DNA of 64,000 nucleotides from Burkholderia sp. Lineage in GTDB: Bacteria; Pseudomonadota; Gammaproteobacteria; Burkholderiales; Burkholderiaceae. Under the pieces are notes generated by a model, which had not been told where the DNA came from, did not search any database, and was given only the letters and a program-made list of their open reading frames with translations. Position 1 is the first letter of the stretch, and every line of letters starts with the position of its first letter. Positions 24,285 through 32,252 of this stretch are shown in pieces. The position numbers and the translations under genes were made by a program. Location of the stretch: contig JAIRVP010000056.1 in assembly GCA_031253835.1 (NCBI GenBank), positions 124,001 through 188,000 of the forward strand, given 5' to 3'.

Positions 24285-25295
24285 ATGCCGCCCACCCCTG
24301 CCCTGCGCCGCCTGCTGATGCTCTACGCCGGCCTGATCGCCGCGAACATCGCCGTGTGGCTGTGGGCGCTCGCGGTGCTGCGCGACCATCCGCTGCTGCT
24401 CGGCACCGCGGCGATCGCGTACGGGCTCGGGCTGCGTCACGCGGTCGACGCCGATCACATCGCCGCGATCGACGTCGCGACGCGCAAGCTGATGCAGGAC
24501 GGCCAGCGTCCGGTGAGCGTCGGGCTGTTCTTCTCGCTCGGTCATTCGACGATCGTGATCGCGGCGACGCTCGGCATCGCGCTGACCGCGTTCGCGCTGC
24601 GCGACCGGTTCGATGCGTTCCGCGAGATCGGCGGCACGATCGGCACGGCCGTATCGGCCACCTTCCTGCTCGTGCTCGCGTGCGTGAACCTGATGATCCT
24701 GCGCGACGTATGGCGGCGTTATCGCCGCGCCCCCGGGCACGCGCACGACGACGGACACGTGCACCGCCCGGCCGGGCTCGTCTCGCGACTGCTGCGCCCG
24801 CTGTTCCGGTTCGTGTCGAAGAGCTGGCACATGTATCCGGTCGGCGTGCTGTTCGGGCTAGGTTTCGATACTGCAACGGAAATCGGCCTGCTCGCGATCG
24901 CCACCGCGCAGGCGAGCCAGGGGTTGCCGGTCTACACGGTCATGCTGTTTCCCGCGCTGTTCACCGCCGGCATGACGCTGATCGACTCGACCGACAACGT
25001 GCTGATGATTCACGCCTACGGCTGGGCGATGGACGATCCGCAGCGCAAGCTGCTCTACAACGCGAGCATCACGTTCGTGTCGGCGGCCGTCGCACTGGCG
25101 ATCGGCGGGATCGAGGCGGCCGGCCTGCTGGCCGACAAGCTGTCGCTGACGGGCCCCGTGCGTGACGCGCTCGATGCGCTCGGCGAACGCTTCGGGTCGA
25201 TCGGCTACGGCATCGTCGCGCTGTTCCTCGTCTGCTGGATCGCGTCGATCCTGTTCCACCGCTGGCAGCGCGCCGCCGACGCGCCGGCGCGCTGA
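24285..25295 (+). CDS. Nickel/cobalt transporter, HoxN/NixA (NiCoT) family
   Basis: This is a high-affinity permease for Ni2+ and/or Co2+ in the inner membrane. The 336-residue protein has about eight membrane segments and the family signatures: RHAVDADHIAAID (the HX4DH metal-selectivity motif), FFSLGHSTIVI, LGFDTATEIGLLA and FTAGMTLIDSTDN. A His-rich loop (PGHAHDDGHVHRPAG) faces one side. The start at 24285 (MPPTPALRRLL) is taken because the upstream 11 codons from 24252 look unlike the family; neither has a strong ribosome site. Metal preference cannot be read from sequence. No urease or hydrogenase genes are in the window. An exported Gly/His-rich protein gene follows. Confidence 0.93.
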   Translation: MPPTPALRRLLMLYAGLIAANIAVWLWALAVLRDHPLLLGTAAIAYGLGLRHAVDADHIAAIDVATRKLMQDGQRPVSVGLFFSLGHSTIVIAATLGIALTAFALRDRFDAFREIGGTIGTAVSATFLLVLACVNLMILRDVWRRYRRAPGHAHDDGHVHRPAGLVSRLLRPLFRFVSKSWHMYPVGVLFGLGFDTATEIGLLAIATAQASQGLPVYTVMLFPALFTAGMTLIDSTDNVLMIHAYGWAMDDPQRKLLYNASITFVSAAVALAIGGIEAAGLLADKLSLTGPVRDALDALGERFGSIGYGIVALFLVCWIASILFHRWQRAADAPAR

Positions 25296-25593
25296 GCCGC
25301 GCGCCAACGCTCAGACGTTTCATTCCGGAAACAAAACTCCCCCGACGACGTTGCATGCGCCCGTCGCTTGCCCGCGCGCGCGTTGCGCGACGGGCACCAG
25401 CGGCCGATGGCACGAATCTCGCAGATAGGGATTCGCACGGCGGGCCCGCGTGCCGATCCGCGTTCGCGGCTGGCGTCAAGCGCCGGTCCGAAGGCAATCG
25501 GCCGCCGACAGGACAACGAATCTTTGCTGGCCCCCTGCACCACACGTAAATAGCCGCGCGGCAACGAGGCATCGCGCGCATGGGGAGGCCATG

Positions 25594-26709
25594 ATGCATA
25601 AGACGAAACAACCGTCCCGCCCGGCGGGACGGCGCCCTCGTGCAACCTTGCTGGCCGCAGCCGCGTTGGCGTGCTGCTGCTCGTATGCCGTCGCACAAAC
25701 CACCACGCCTGACTCCGCGCCCGACGCGACCGCCAGCGCGGACACCATCATGACGCTGGTCGCGGACGCTTCTTCATGTGCGGCCAATCCGGCTGCATGT
25801 GCGGTACAGGTCTATGCCGGTCGTGGTATCGGCGGTAACGGTGCCGGCCCGAGCAGCAGTGGCAGCGGTAGTCCTGGACCGGGCAACGGAAGCGGAAGCG
25901 GAAACGGAAGCGGAAGCGGAAACGGAAACGGTAGCGGTAGCGGTAGCGGTAGCGGTAGCGGTGGAAACAACGGCAACGGTGCCGTCGGACCGGCCGGTAC
26001 CGGTGGAACGACAGGCGGAACATCCGGCGGGATGAGCGGCACAGGCCGCGGAGCCAATGCGTCCGGCAACGGGGGTAACGGTAGTTCAGGTGGCGGCACT
26101 TCCGGTGGTGGCACTTCCGGTGGTGGCACTTCCGGTGGTGGCACTTCCGGTGGCGGTACTTCCGGTGGCGGTACCTCCGGTGGCGGTACTTCGGGTGGCG
26201 GCACTTCCGGTGGTGGCACTTCCGGTGGTGGCACTTCCGGTGGCGGCACTTCCGGTGGCGGCACTTCCGGTGGCGGCACTTCCGGTGGCGGTACTTCCGG
26301 TGGCGGTACTTCCGGTGGCGGCACATCGGGTAGCGGAGGCCACGGCGGACACGGAGGTGGCGGCGACGGTGACGGTGGTGGTCACGGCAACGGCGGCGGC
26401 CATGGCGATGGTGGTGGTCACGGCAACGGTGGTCACGGCAATGGCGGTGGCAACGGCGGCGGTGGCAACGGAAACGGCGGTGGCAACGGCGGCTCCGGCA
26501 ATGGCGGCGGCAACGGTGGTCACGGCAACGGCGGTGGCAACGGCAGCTCGGGCAACGGCGGCCACGGCAATGGCGGCGGCAACGGCAATGGCAACGGCAG
26601 TGGTGGCGCCGGCAATGGCGGAGCCAACGGTGTCGGCAATGGCCACGGTGCCGGCAACGGCAATGGCGGCGGTCACGGCAACGGCGGATCGTCCGGCGGC
26701 AACCACTGA
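25594..26709 (+). CDS. Exported glycine-rich repeat protein
   Basis: The protein has 371 residues and no recognised family. It has a signal peptide with a twin-Arg-like RRPR and a Cys-rich core (ATLLAAAALACCCSYAVAQ), a 40-residue region with two cysteines (ASSCAANPAACAVQVYAGRG), then about 300 residues of low complexity. This part comprises a (GS/GN) tract, 16 exact SGGGT units, and a Gly/Asn/His region. It has no C-terminal membrane anchor or beta-barrel. GGGGAGG lies five bases before ATG 25594; an adjacent ATG at 25591 is too close to it. The long open frame and signal peptide argue for a real secreted or surface protein; an elastic or metal-binding role is speculation. Opposite-strand Pro-rich frames here are shadows. 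Confidence 0.78.
   Translation: MHKTKQPSRPAGRRPRATLLAAAALACCCSYAVAQTTTPDSAPDATASADTIMTLVADASSCAANPAACAVQVYAGRGIGGNGAGPSSSGSGSPGPGNGSGSGNGSGSGNGNGSGSGSGSGSGGNNGNGAVGPAGTGGTTGGTSGGMSGTGRGANASGNGGNGSSGGGTSGGGTSGGGTSGGGTSGGGTSGGGTSGGGTSGGGTSGGGTSGGGTSGGGTSGGGTSGGGTSGGGTSGGGTSGGGTSGSGGHGGHGGGGDGDGGGHGNGGGHGDGGGHGNGGHGNGGGNGGGGNGNGGGNGGSGNGGGNGGHGNGGGNGSSGNGGHGNGGGNGNGNGSGGAGNGGANGVGNGHGAGNGNGGGHGNGGSSGGNH
26086..26325 (+). repeat. 15-bp tandem repeat, 16 units
   Basis: Sixteen in-frame copies of TCCGGTGGCGGCACT-type units encode SGGGT. Units differ only at synonymous third positions (GGT/GGC, ACT/ACC/ACA, TCC/TCG/TCA), so the protein repeat is perfect while the DNA repeat is slightly diverged. 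Length variation by slippage would keep frame. Confidence 0.97.
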
Positions 26710-26736
26710 CCGGAAGCGTTGCCCGGCCTCGTGCCG

Positions 26737-27582
26737 TCAGAGCATCTCGAGCGCGCGCTTGCTGCGCGGCGGACGGAAATACGCGTCAAGCTGCGCGCGC
26801 TCGTCATCGCTCAACACGAAATCGAGTGCGGCGCGATTGTCGCGCACGTGCTCGATCCTCGACGCCTTCGGAATCGCGAATACGCCCGGCTGCGCAAGCA
26901 CCCATGCCAGCGCGACGCGCATCACCGACACGCCGCGCAGCCGTGCGATCTCGTCGAGCGGCGAACGCTTCGGCAGCCGCCCGTGGTCGACCGGGCTGTA
27001 TGCCATCGCCGGCATCCGGTGATCGGCGAGCCACGGCAGCAGGTCGAATTCCGGGCCGCGCCGCGCGATGTTGTAGAGGATCTGGTTGGTCGCGCAGGCA
27101 CCGCCGCCCGCCTCGTCGACGAGCTCTTCCATGTCGGCCGTATCGAAGTTGCTCACGCCCCAGCGACGAATCTTGCCCGCGCGCTGCAGCGCCTCGAAGC
27201 CTTCGACCGTCTCCTCGAGCGGCACCGAGCCGCGCCAGTGCAGCAGGTACAGATCGAGGCGATCGGTGCGCAGGCGCTTGAGGCTCGCGTCGCACGCGGC
27301 GACGACACCGCGCCGGCTCGCATGGTGCGGATAGACCTTGCTGACGAGGAACACGTCGTCGCGCAGGCCCGCCAGCGCTTCTCCGACCAGTTCCTCGGTC
27401 GCGCCGTCGCCGTACATCTCGGCCGTATCGACCAGCGTCATCCCGAGTTCGACGCCTTCGCGCAGCGCGGCGATCTCGTCCGCACGGCGGGCCGGCCGCT
27501 CGCCCATATCCCAGGTGCCCTGGCCGAGCTTCGGAATCGTCTCGCCGTCCGGCAGGACGACCGTGGCGATCGTGTCTGTCAT
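26737..27582 (-). CDS. Aldo/keto reductase
   Basis: The 281-residue NADPH-dependent oxidoreductase has an AKR TIM barrel. The catalytic tetrad is visible: Asp and Tyr in DTAEMYGDG, Lys in LVSKVYP and His in LLHWRGS. NADP-binding residues lie in AIPKASRIEHVRDN. The start at 27582 (MTDTIATVVLPDGETIPKLGQGTW) has GAGGA five bases upstream; longer extension is Arg-rich and rejected. The substrate is not predictable; enzymes of this group reduce small aldehydes and ketones. It is convergent with the glycine-rich protein gene (27 bp gap) and divergent from a GntR regulator, which might control it. Confidence 0.93.
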   Translation of the reverse strand: MTDTIATVVLPDGETIPKLGQGTWDMGERPARRADEIAALREGVELGMTLVDTAEMYGDGATEELVGEALAGLRDDVFLVSKVYPHHASRRGVVAACDASLKRLRTDRLDLYLLHWRGSVPLEETVEGFEALQRAGKIRRWGVSNFDTADMEELVDEAGGGACATNQILYNIARRGPEFDLLPWLADHRMPAMAYSPVDHGRLPKRSPLDEIARLRGVSVMRVALAWVLAQPGVFAIPKASRIEHVRDNRAALDFVLSDDERAQLDAYFRPPRSKRALEML

Positions 27583-27748
27583 GCGTTCCTCGTTGCGGAT
27601 TCGTGGCCGCGCACCGCGGCCGAAGCGTGGAATACGACGCATCAGTGTAGTCAATCGGCGCACCGACGGCCTATTGCACGGCAAAAACCGGCTATAACGG
27701 CGCCGCATGATGACTTAGAATGGCCGCAACCTGATCGATACCCATTCC

Positions 27749-28495
27749 ATGAAGGCACCCACGGACGACCGGTGGCAGGACCTGCGCCCCGACCCCGACA
27801 ACGACACGCCGCTGTACCTGCAGCTCGCCCGCAAGCTCGGCGACGCGATCCACGACAACCGCTGGACGGCCGGTGAGGCCCTGCCTTCGGAGCGCGTGCT
27901 GTCCGATGCGCTCGGCGTGTCGCGCATCACCGCGCGCAAGGCGATCGCGCTGCTCGTCGAGCAGGGCCTGATCCGCCGCACGCAGGGCGCGGGCAATTTC
28001 ATCCAGCCGCGCTACGAGGATCCGCTGTCGCGCCTGTCGAGCTTCAGCGAAATGCTCGAACGCCGCGGCTTCAAGCCGAGTTCGCAGTGGCTCGCGCGCG
28101 AAATCCAGCCGGCGAACCGCGACGAAGTGATCCAGCTCGGACTGTCGCCGGCCGCATCCGTTACACGGCTGAAACGCCTGCGCCTCGCCGACGGCATCGT
28201 GATGGCCGTCGAGAACTCGACGTTCCCCGCGACGCTGATTCCCGATCCGCAGGCGATCGGCGGTTCGCTGTACAGCTATCTCGAAGCGCGCGGCACGCCG
28301 ATCGTGCGCGCGCTGCAGCATTTCCGCGCGGTCAACGCGACCGACGAGATCGCCGAACAGATGGGCATCGCGCCGCACGACGCGCTGCTGCTGATCACGC
28401 GGATCGGCTATACGTCCGATCAGCGCGCGATCGAACTGACCGATACCTACTGCCGCAACGACTACTACGACTTCGTCGTCGAGTTGCGCAAGTAA
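27749..28495 (+). CDS. GntR-family transcriptional regulator, HutC/UTRA type
   Basis: The 248-residue DNA-binding protein has an N-terminal winged helix (PLYLQLARKLGDAIHDNRW ... LPSERVLSDALGVSRITARKAIALL) and a C-terminal UTRA ligand-binding domain (LSSFSEMLERRGFKPSSQWLA ... YCRNDYYDFVVEL). UTRA regulators sense sugars, amino sugars, histidine derivatives or fatty acids. No nag or hut genes are next to it. Its neighbours are the divergent aldo/keto reductase (166 bp) and the convergent CoA transferase (21 bp), so the target is open. No inverted repeat typical of NagR-type operators was seen in the upstream region. Confidence 0.92.
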   Translation: MKAPTDDRWQDLRPDPDNDTPLYLQLARKLGDAIHDNRWTAGEALPSERVLSDALGVSRITARKAIALLVEQGLIRRTQGAGNFIQPRYEDPLSRLSSFSEMLERRGFKPSSQWLAREIQPANRDEVIQLGLSPAASVTRLKRLRLADGIVMAVENSTFPATLIPDPQAIGGSLYSYLEARGTPIVRALQHFRAVNATDEIAEQMGIAPHDALLLITRIGYTSDQRAIELTDTYCRNDYYDFVVELRK

Positions 28496-28516
28496 CGTCG
28501 GCCGCACGGCCGGCGC

Positions 28517-29917
28517 CTACAGCCAGCGCGCATCGTCGGTGCCGGGCGGCACGGGCGGCCGCGCGAACGCCGGCGGCGTGGCCGACAGGCGCTCGGCCGG
28601 TCGCACGGTATCGAGCATGCCGAACGGCGACACGATGCGATCGATCCGGTCGCGCACGTCGGCGGCCGCGAGATCGGGGGCATGCAGGCCGTCCGGCACG
28701 TTGCCGAACGACTGCAGCCAGCGCCCCGTCTGCGCGAGCGACATCCGCACGTGCCAGCTTCCCCCTTCGCGCGCCCGCCGCGCGAGCGCGATCATCGCGC
28801 CGAACGCCGCGAGATACCCCGTCGCATGATCGAGTGCCTGGCACGGCAAATGGCGCGGCGCTTCCGCCTGCGCGGCGTGCTGTTCCTGCCACGCGATCCC
28901 GCTCGCCGACTGCACGAGACTGTCGAAGCCGCGACGTTCCGCCCACGGTCCTGCATGTCCGTACGCCGAGATCGACACGCACACGATGCCGGGCCGCCGC
29001 GCCGCCAGCGCCTGCGGCGCGAAGCCGCGGGCCGCGAGCGCGCCGGGCCGGTACGCCTGCAGGAACACGTCCGCATCGCGCACGAGCGCGTGCAGCGTAT
29101 CGACGCCCGCCGCATCGCGCAGATCGACCCACGCCGAACGCTTGCCGCGCCCGTTGTCGATCAAGAGCGGTGCGATGTTCGGCAGGTGCGGCCCGTTGAC
29201 GAGCAGCGTCTGCGCACCATGCGACGCCAGCGTGCGGCCCGCGACCGGCCCCGCGATGATGCGCGTGAGGTCGAGCACGCGCACGCCCGCGAGCGGCTGC
29301 CCGGATTCGCCGCAGCCGATCGGTTCGACCGGCGCGTCGCCGATCCGCTGGATCTCGAACAGCGGCAGCGATGCGATCGCATGCGCCTGCTCGTGCGCCG
29401 TCCATTCGTCAGGTGTTCTGATCAATGCCGCGCACAGACCGGCCTCGGCCAGCGCGGTATCGAGCGCCGCGCCGCCCCAGGTGCGGATCGCCGCGGCGAC
29501 GTCGGCCCGCTGCTCGCCGCAACCGAGTACGCCAAGGATTCCGCGCAGGTGATGCGGGAAGTTCGCATGCAGCTGGATCCAGCGTCCGTCGCCCGTCTCG
29601 AAGAAGCCCGTCACCGGATGACGCAACTCGGGTGGCGGGCCGTCGTCCACGCGCAGGTAGCGTTCACTGCGGAACGCGATCAGCGCATCACGCACCGATA
29701 CGTCGACAGATTGCGCGACGCCCGTGCGAAGCCGGTGGCATTCGGCCGCCGCGAGCCCGGCTGCCGCGATCGTCGCTGCCGCGAGCGTGCCGACATGGAA
29801 CGTCGACGGCAGCGTCGGGTCCTGCCCCGTCACGGTTGCGCGGGCCAGCGCGTCGCGATCGCCGCGCGCGAGTTGCCACAGATGCGTCAATGCGAGTTCA
29901 GGCGTCATGGTGAACAA
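28517..29917 (-). CDS. CaiB/BaiF-type (class III) CoA transferase with permuted domain order
   Basis: The protein has 466 residues. Residues 208-400 match the normal N-terminal part of family III CoA transferases: PLAGVRVLDLTRIIAGPVAG, GKRSAWVDL, YRPGALAARGFAP and the catalytic-Asp motif LDHATGYLAAF (Asp363). This is followed directly by the family's extreme C-terminus (VRPAERLSATPPAFARPPVPPG). The small domain normally found between these parts instead comes first, at about residues 75-190 (GVAQSVDVSVRDALI, HPVTGFFETGDGRWIQLHANF, EWTAHEQAHAI). The segment around residues 38-75 repeats the post-Asp region but lacks the Asp (STFHVGTLAA). This looks like circular permutation. CoA donor and acceptor are unknown. 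A promoter with an overlapping inverted repeat lies at 29942-29981. An ATG three codons downstream (29908) is an alternative start. Confidence 0.85.
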   Translation of the reverse strand: MFTMTPELALTHLWQLARGDRDALARATVTGQDPTLPSTFHVGTLAAATIAAAGLAAAECHRLRTGVAQSVDVSVRDALIAFRSERYLRVDDGPPPELRHPVTGFFETGDGRWIQLHANFPHHLRGILGVLGCGEQRADVAAAIRTWGGAALDTALAEAGLCAALIRTPDEWTAHEQAHAIASLPLFEIQRIGDAPVEPIGCGESGQPLAGVRVLDLTRIIAGPVAGRTLASHGAQTLLVNGPHLPNIAPLLIDNGRGKRSAWVDLRDAAGVDTLHALVRDADVFLQAYRPGALAARGFAPQALAARRPGIVCVSISAYGHAGPWAERRGFDSLVQSASGIAWQEQHAAQAEAPRHLPCQALDHATGYLAAFGAMIALARRAREGGSWHVRMSLAQTGRWLQSFGNVPDGLHAPDLAAADVRDRIDRIVSPFGMLDTVRPAERLSATPPAFARPPVPPGTDDARWL

Positions 29918-29941
29918 GGCGCAAAGGAAGACACGGAATCG

Positions 29942-29970
29942 AGTCTAGAATTCGCGCCCGCCGCAATCAA
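29942..29970 (-). promoter_or_regulatory. Sigma-70-like promoter of the CoA transferase gene
   Basis: On the minus strand: -35 TTGATT (29970-29965), exactly 17 bp, -10 TAGACT (29947-29942), each four of six to consensus. Transcription would start near 29935, about 18 nt before the ATG. Confidence 0.55.
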
Positions 29971-29981
29971 TCCTGATTGCG
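29962..29981. promoter_or_regulatory. Operator-like inverted repeat overlapping the -35 box
   Basis: CGCAATCA (29962-29969), spacer ATCC, TGATTGCG (29974-29981), a perfect 8+8 dyad that covers the -35 hexamer of the proposed CoA-transferase promoter. Placement fits a repressor site; the regulator is not known. Confidence 0.5.
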
Positions 29982-30078
29982 CGCCTCCATGCGCGGACGC
30001 GCTTCATGCGGCCCGACCGGCGAGATCGCGCACGACGTCCGCCGCCATCCTCCGTGTTCGCGCAAGCGCCCGCGTACG

Positions 30079-30402
30079 CTAGGTCGGCAGCGACGCAGCC
30101 GCGTGGCGCCGGCCGTCGCGCCACCCGACGAGCGGCCGCCACCACGCGTGCTCGGCACGCACGACCGGCGCCGCGTGCGGCCCGAACGCGAACGTCGCGC
30201 CTTGCGGCCCCGCGCTGACCCACACGCGCATGCCGGGCTCGAACGTCAGCGAATCGCCGGCGCCGAGCCAGTGGTCGTCGAGCCGGCCCTCGACCGTCAC
30301 CCACACGTCGCCGTCGGCCACCTGCAGTGCGGTGCGATCGACGATCCGCCAGCGGCCGGCCGGCTCGTCGCCGTCGATCACGTAAAGTCGCAGTTCGCGC
30401 AT
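30079..30402 (-). CDS. DUF2917 domain protein
   Basis: The 107-residue small protein begins MRELRLYVIDGDEPAGRWRI. The body has the DUF2917 pattern (DGDVWVTVEGRLDDHWLGAGDSLTFEPG), a cupin-like beta segment, and an Arg/Ala-rich C-terminus. The function is unknown; such proteins often sit beside transcriptional regulators or transporters in Burkholderia. The start at 30402 is decided by AGGAGG six bases upstream. It is divergent from the DHA2 exporter gene, so the two could share control. There is no signal peptide or membrane segment. Confidence 0.85.
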   Translation of the reverse strand: MRELRLYVIDGDEPAGRWRIVDRTALQVADGDVWVTVEGRLDDHWLGAGDSLTFEPGMRVWVSAGPQGATFAFGPHAAPVVRAEHAWWRPLVGWRDGRRHAAASLPT

Positions 30403-30623
30403 GGCAGCCTCCTGGTCGCACGGGTTCGATGGCACCAGTATTTCGGACAGTGGCGGCACGCGGACAGATACGGCTGCAGACACTTTTGACTGAACTGTAC
30501 TGGTCGGACGACGGGGACGGCCATCCCCGCCGGCCGGATTTCGCATCGCACCGGGTGCCGAACCTGCACGGCCCACCGGCTTTCCCTACAATGTCGGCTG
30601 TCCCGCGCCACCGCCCCGCCCTC

Positions 30624-32060
30624 ATGTTCCAGCGTCCGCCTGCCGTCGCCCCCGGCGAAAAGAACCTCACCGTGATGCTCTGGCTCGTTGCGACGGGCTT
30701 CTTCATGCAGACGCTCGATTCGACGATCGTCAACACGGCGCTGCCGTCGATGGCCGCGAGCCTCGGCGAATCGCCGCTGCGGATGCAGTCGGTCGTGATC
30801 GCGTATTCGCTGACGATGGCGGTGATGATCCCCGTGTCGGGCTGGCTCGCCGACACGTTCGGCACGCGGCGCGTGTTCTTCAGCGCGATCCTGGTGTTTT
30901 CGCTCGGCTCGCTGCTGTGCGCGAATGCGCATACGCTCACGCAGCTCGTCGCGTTCCGCGTCGTGCAGGGGGTCGGCGGCGCGATGCTGCTGCCGGTCGG
31001 GCGGCTCGCGGTGCTGCGCACCTTTCCCGCCGAGCGCTACCTGCCCGCGCTGTCGTTCGTCGCGATTCCCGGCCTGATCGGCCCGCTGATCGGGCCGACG
31101 CTCGGCGGCTGGCTCGTGAAGATCGCGTCGTGGCACTGGATCTTCCTGATCAACGTGCCGGTCGGCGTCGCGGGCTGCATCGCGACCTTCTACTCGATGC
31201 CCGATTCGCGCAACCCGGCCGTCGGCCGCTTCGACCTGAAAGGCTATCTGCTGCTGACGATCGGCATGGTCGCGATCTCGCTGTCGCTCGACGGGCTCGC
31301 CGATCTCGGCATGCAGCACGCGGCCGTGCTCGTGCTGCTGATCCTGAGCCTCGCGTGCTTCGTCGCGTACGGGCTGTACGCGGTGCGCGCGCCGCAGCCG
31401 ATCTTCTCGCTCGAGCTGTTCCGGATCCACACGTTCAGCGTCGGGCTGCTCGGCAACCTGTTCGCGCGGATCGGCAGCGGCGCGATGCCGTACCTGATCC
31501 CGCTGCTGCTGCAGGTGAGCCTCGGCTACTCGGCGTTCGAGGCCGGGCTGATGATGCTGCCGGTCGCGGCGGCCGGGATGTTCTCGAAGCGGATCATCAC
31601 GCGGCTGATCACGCAGCACGGCTACCGCAAGGTGCTGCTCGCGAACACGATCATGGTCGGCGTGATGATGGCGAGCTTCGCGCTGATGCGCGACTCGGTG
31701 CCGGTGTGGGTGAAGGTCGTGCATCTCGCGCTGTTCGGCGGCTTCAACTCGATGCAGTTCACCGCGATGAACACGCTGACGCTGAAGGATCTCGGCACGG
31801 GCGGCGCGAGCAGCGGCAACAGCCTGTTCTCGCTCGTGCAGATGCTGTCGATGAGCCTCGGCGTCACGGTCGCGGGCGCGCTGCTCGCGACGTTCACGGG
31901 CATGCTGCGCACCGTGACGCCGAGCAACACGCTGCCGGCGTTCCACGCGACCTTCATCTGCGTCGGGATCATCACGGCCGCGTCGGCGTGGATCTTCGCG
32001 CAGCTCGCGCCCGAGATCCGCAGCACCGCGCGCAAGACCGACCCGTCCGAGCGCGCGTGA
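30624..32060 (+). CDS. MFS multidrug transporter, DHA2 (14-segment) family
   Basis: The 478-residue inner-membrane proton antiporter has many hydrophobic segments and is MdtD/EmrB-like. It shows the family's opening DSTIVNTALPSMAASLGESP, the loop GWLADTFGTRRVF (motif A), and motif C-like GPLIGPTLGGWLV in segment 5. Two in-frame ATGs are possible (30591, MSAVPRHRPALM, and 30624, MFQRPPAV); neither has a good ribosome site, and 30624 is closer to the family start. It probably exports drugs or toxic compounds, but no EmrA-type membrane-fusion or outer-membrane partner gene is adjacent, so it may act alone. Confidence 0.9.
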   Translation: MFQRPPAVAPGEKNLTVMLWLVATGFFMQTLDSTIVNTALPSMAASLGESPLRMQSVVIAYSLTMAVMIPVSGWLADTFGTRRVFFSAILVFSLGSLLCANAHTLTQLVAFRVVQGVGGAMLLPVGRLAVLRTFPAERYLPALSFVAIPGLIGPLIGPTLGGWLVKIASWHWIFLINVPVGVAGCIATFYSMPDSRNPAVGRFDLKGYLLLTIGMVAISLSLDGLADLGMQHAAVLVLLILSLACFVAYGLYAVRAPQPIFSLELFRIHTFSVGLLGNLFARIGSGAMPYLIPLLLQVSLGYSAFEAGLMMLPVAAAGMFSKRIITRLITQHGYRKVLLANTIMVGVMMASFALMRDSVPVWVKVVHLALFGGFNSMQFTAMNTLTLKDLGTGGASSGNSLFSLVQMLSMSLGVTVAGALLATFTGMLRTVTPSNTLPAFHATFICVGIITAASAWIFAQLAPEIRSTARKTDPSERA

Positions 32061-32252
32061 CGCGCGGCGCGCGCCGTTTCGGGGGCCGCGCCGCCATCGC
32101 ACGCACCATTGTGGTGCAAATCGCCCCGGCGACGCGCGCGTCGAGGCGCCCTTTCCCGGCCGCGACGGGCGGCCGCACGCGACGCGATGCCGTGCATGCT
32201 TCTTGCTCACCTATTCTCTAGGTAAACTGGCAGTCTTCCTTCGGCCGACATC

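Noticed and set aside
25812..26324. Minus-strand frame of repeated PPPEV units
   Set aside because: Reverse reading of the SGGGT repeat; it lacks a signal peptide or credible ribosome site, and the plus frame extends well beyond the array with a signal peptide.
26086..26325. Tandem repeats considered as a CRISPR array
   Set aside because: The 15-bp units are contiguous without spacers, in frame with a coding gene, and no cas genes are near.
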